64,000 bases of DNA from Microbotryomycetes sp. JL201 (Eukaryota > Basidiomycota > Microbotryomycetes), in NCBI GenBank assembly GCA_033819885.1, contig JAQYUZ010000017.1:239827-303826 (forward strand), read 5' to 3'. The notes beneath the pieces are model-generated. The model was not told where the DNA came from. It made no database searches and was given only the letters and a program-made list of their open reading frames with translations. Shown here one piece after another: positions 61,808 to 64,000 of the stretch. The translations under genes were made by a program, and so were the position numbers. The stretch's first letter is position 1; each line of letters begins with the position of its first letter.

Positions 61808-63034
61808 ATGGCAGGGCACCGCTACAGCAGCTCGGCCGACTTGTATGCCGACGGTGGTCACGAGCGGTCTTCGTCGCGCTACAGCTTGCCTTGCTTGGAG
61901 GCCGCGAGGCGCACGAGCGACGACGGCGACGACGAGGATGCACAGCCATGGACGACATCGTATAGCGACTTTAAGCGATCAGACTCTGCCGCTCGTCTGT
62001 CAATGCTGCCTGCACACACTCTGATGCATGCGTGAGCAGGGACCATCGAGTGCCCCGCGCAAAAGTTGACTGACCGCGATCGCGAGACGCAGCTCCGAGT
62101 CGACAAAGACGCTCGGAGGGTTAGTCGAGCAGCCAATCTTGGACAAGGAAGACTGGCAGCCGGGTGAGCCGCAACGCGAGCTGCATCGTAAGCGCAGAGA
62201 GACCCAGCAAGCTGCCGTCGCCGCCACTCGCACCGCATCAAGCTGGCTCGCTCGGCACTGGCGAAAAATGACCATCGCCCTTGTTGCGCTTTGTGTCATG
62301 TGAGTCCACAAATGTGTCCTAGCGGACTACGCTGACTGTTCCGCGCTAGAGTCGCCGTCATTCTTGCCGTCTGTTTGCCGCGCATACCGTCGGTTGCATT
62401 TGCGAACCTGGCTACAGGCTCGCCGCTGTACGAAACGGACAGCGCACCCTTCGTCTCTCAAGCCTATGGCAACTTTTCATTCAGGTCGGACCTGTTCATT
62501 TCCAGCAAGTCTCTGCGCGCGCCACGGCTCTCCCTGCGCTGACACACATTGTACAGTCAACGCGAAGAGTAGTATCGTGCCCGTCCATTTTCGGTCGTTT
62601 CAAGTCGAGATCCGCCGGTTAGAAACCAATGTTGTCATCGCACGTGGGCCGCAGACAGGGTTCACTGTCCCCGGGCACAAGTCGAACGTCTATGCGGTAC
62701 GTACTTGTGCCAGTGCTGTAGCTGTTGCTCACGCGCATGCACGACTGTTCAGGTGCCGCTGACGTGGTCTGGATCATACGGCAATGCCACCGACCCTAAT
62801 TGTCTGTGATGGCGCCCAAGGCGGCGATAAACTTGCTGACACTAGCCATGTCGTGCAGTTCAAGCGATTTACAGCGCATGTGGACCGATTTATCCAACCG
62901 TGACCCGTTCGCTACTCAATCTGACAATGGCGGCCGAATTTCAGATTGTTGGTCGCATCGGCACCTTCTTGTCAGCTCGACAGACAATCAACGGCGTACC
63001 GTGTCCTGTAGAATTCTCGGGCACAGCGAGCTGA
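61808..63034 (+). CDS. Type II membrane protein with LEA2-like extracytoplasmic domain
   Basis: Six exons (61808-62031, 62087-62299, 62350-62504, 62557-62696, 62753-62801, 62859-63034) give 318 residues in one frame. The cytosolic N-terminus is Ser- and Asp-rich. One helix spans about residues 130-155 (MTIALVALCVM-IVAVILAVCL). The outer part begins RIPSVAFANL and has a beta-rich core (NFSFRSDLFISINAKSS, IVPVHFRSFQVEIRRLETN, VPLTWSGSYGNATDP, CGPIYPTVTRSLL, AAEFQIVGRIGTFL), like fungal LEA2/DUF3712-type proteins. The function is unknown. The intron at 62505-62556 starts with GC (CCA|GCAAGT); no GT donor nearby gives the right phase. Confidence 0.75.
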
Positions 63035-63289
63035 GTGTCTGACGTGCATCGACAAAAGACACTATTCCTTTGTTTCTTTCTTTTTTTCTTTTTGCCAGTC
63101 TGTCTCCTTTGTAGCCATGCTTTTTTGTCATGTACCGAGTTCAATATACGCCCGACACCGCATGCTCGACGCGCGCGAGCACGAGCTCGACGGATTCGCC
63201 GCCGAGATCGACGCTCGACAGGCCGGTCAACGCCAGGCAGCGCCGGCTCAACTCGACAACGTACGGGCGCTCGAGTTTCAGCAGCTGCA

Positions 63290-63468
63290 GCGTCTATGCG
63301 CTCGACCGACGCCTCTCGCCGGCTAGTGGCGCATTGGCCCGAGCCGAGTCGGCGAGCTCGGAGAGCGACAAGTACAGGCCAGCTTGTCGCTCTTGCGCGG
63401 CCTCGACGGGAAAGAGCGCGTCGTAGACGGCCTCGCCGGCGAGAGGCGTCGGTCGAGCGCATAGACGC
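63290..63468. repeat. Inverted repeat with 34-bp arms and nested hairpin
   Basis: Arms 63290-63323 and 63435-63468 are perfect reverse complements (the left arm begins GCGTCTATGCGCTCGACC). Between them, 63362-63372 and 63383-63393 form a second perfect 11-bp stem with a 10-base loop, on nearly the same centre. Both strands therefore encode the same peptide, RLCARPTPLAG, at the arms. Confidence 0.9.
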
Positions 63469-63585
63469 AGCATTCTATTTTCTGTGTTCTTGCTCAAACG
63501 TCTGACATTCTGGTTTGCTAGGCCGCGATTCATAATCTGTGTGACTCGTTCTCTTTGCTCGCTCTCTTTGCTCGCTCTCACTGGA

Positions 63586-63629
63586 CAGAGCGCAAATTCA
63601 CCGTGTTCAGAGCGCAAATTCATCGTGTT
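63586..63629. repeat. Tandem repeat, two 22-bp units
   Basis: Units 63586-63607 and 63608-63629 start CAGAGCGCAAATTCA and differ at one base. Just upstream, near 63551-63575, CTCTTTGCTCG is repeated twice in tandem. Confidence 0.85.
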
Positions 63630-64000
63630 GTACGTATATACGGCGCCTTCCGCGTGCTAAGCGCTACTTGAAGACTTTGACCTGACTCGTCGGTCTTGCC
63701 TCTGGCGCGCTGTAGATCTGGACAATATATCTCGCGCGAGTGTGTCAGGGCGCAGAGCCGTTTTGCGAGGCCCGGCCACGTTGTCCGATCTGAACGTGTT
63801 TGCTACCAGATTGTCACGACCAGAGATCCTCATTTGCTGCATTGAAGCTGTTCGTCACGCTTTTGACCTTGACGCGCGCAGAGCTCTTGAATTTCCCCAT
63901 GCGCAGAGTGGCCTTTGTCGCGTACGACCTAGAGTATTGCTTGTGCGGTTGTGCGGCGAGCCATTCAACCAATGAGAATACATGCCGATCGATCATTGTG

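Larger units (their letters stand above)
63035..64000. other. Repeat-rich right end of the window
   Basis: About 970 bp without a supported gene. It starts with a pyrimidine-rich tract (63060-63095), holds a large inverted repeat, two short tandem repeats, and open frames with no recognisable domain. The last 350 bp may contain the edge of a gene on the minus strand that runs off the window. Confidence 0.5.

Noticed and set aside
63814-63996. Minus-strand 60-codon frame with a possible start at 63996
   Set aside because: No recognisable motif and no fixed splice to the frame further left. It could be the edge of a gene running off the window but cannot be supported.

Overview
The window looks like nuclear DNA of an intron-dense fungus, most likely a basidiomycete; I cannot place it further from the sequence. 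The evidence is about 34 closely packed genes on both strands with eukaryotic-only products (nuclear pore, Mediator, COG, ISWI, CK2, TIM23 motor). Nearly all genes are cut by many introns of about 50-100 bases with GT/GC donors, CTGAC-like branch sites and AG acceptors. There is no operon-like or phage-like structure, and I saw no tRNA, rRNA, CRISPR array or intact transposon.

Layout. 1-3.5 kb: two tandem rhodanese genes, the first cut by the left edge, then a bacterial-type uracil phosphoribosyltransferase. 3.7-17.3 kb: inositol-3-phosphate synthase, mitochondrial NADH-cytochrome b5 reductase, an Ett1/Nro1-like protein, an ArfGAP with polyQ and NPF motifs, Tma20/MCT-1, a Rieske-AIF flavoprotein, and the small DUF3140 and DUF952 proteins. 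17.5-31.7 kb: Nup155/Nup170, a Bmt6-type rRNA methyltransferase, COG2, an Asteroid-type nuclease, MED4 and a LigB/DODA extradiol dioxygenase. 32.3-40 kb: a full-length ABCC transporter and a secreted dioxygenase-like protein that lacks the catalytic histidines. 40.1-49.1 kb: Pam16, an F-box protein, branched-chain keto acid dehydrogenase E2, a UBE2G1/Ubc15 E2, CK2 alpha and a Cys-rich GPI-type protein. 49.2-58.7 kb: ISWI, a nitrilase-family hydrolase, phosphopantetheine adenylyltransferase, an SLC25 carrier and an unrecognised small membrane protein. 59.6-63 kb: FUN14 protein, a Ure2-type glutathione transferase and a LEA2-like membrane protein. The right end holds repeats, including a 34-bp-arm inverted repeat.

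Most genes are unrelated housekeeping genes. Links that can be argued are mitochondrial function (rhodanese A, Mcr1, Pam16, BCKDH E2, SLC25, FUN14), the rhodanese pair, and the dioxygenase / ABCC transporter / dioxygenase-like trio. The most unusual global property is splicing: ten introns begin with GC rather than GT, supported by reading frame and by conserved motifs that would otherwise be broken. Two genes have a coding first exon that is only the ATG. Several gene pairs converge with 11-47 bp between stop codons.
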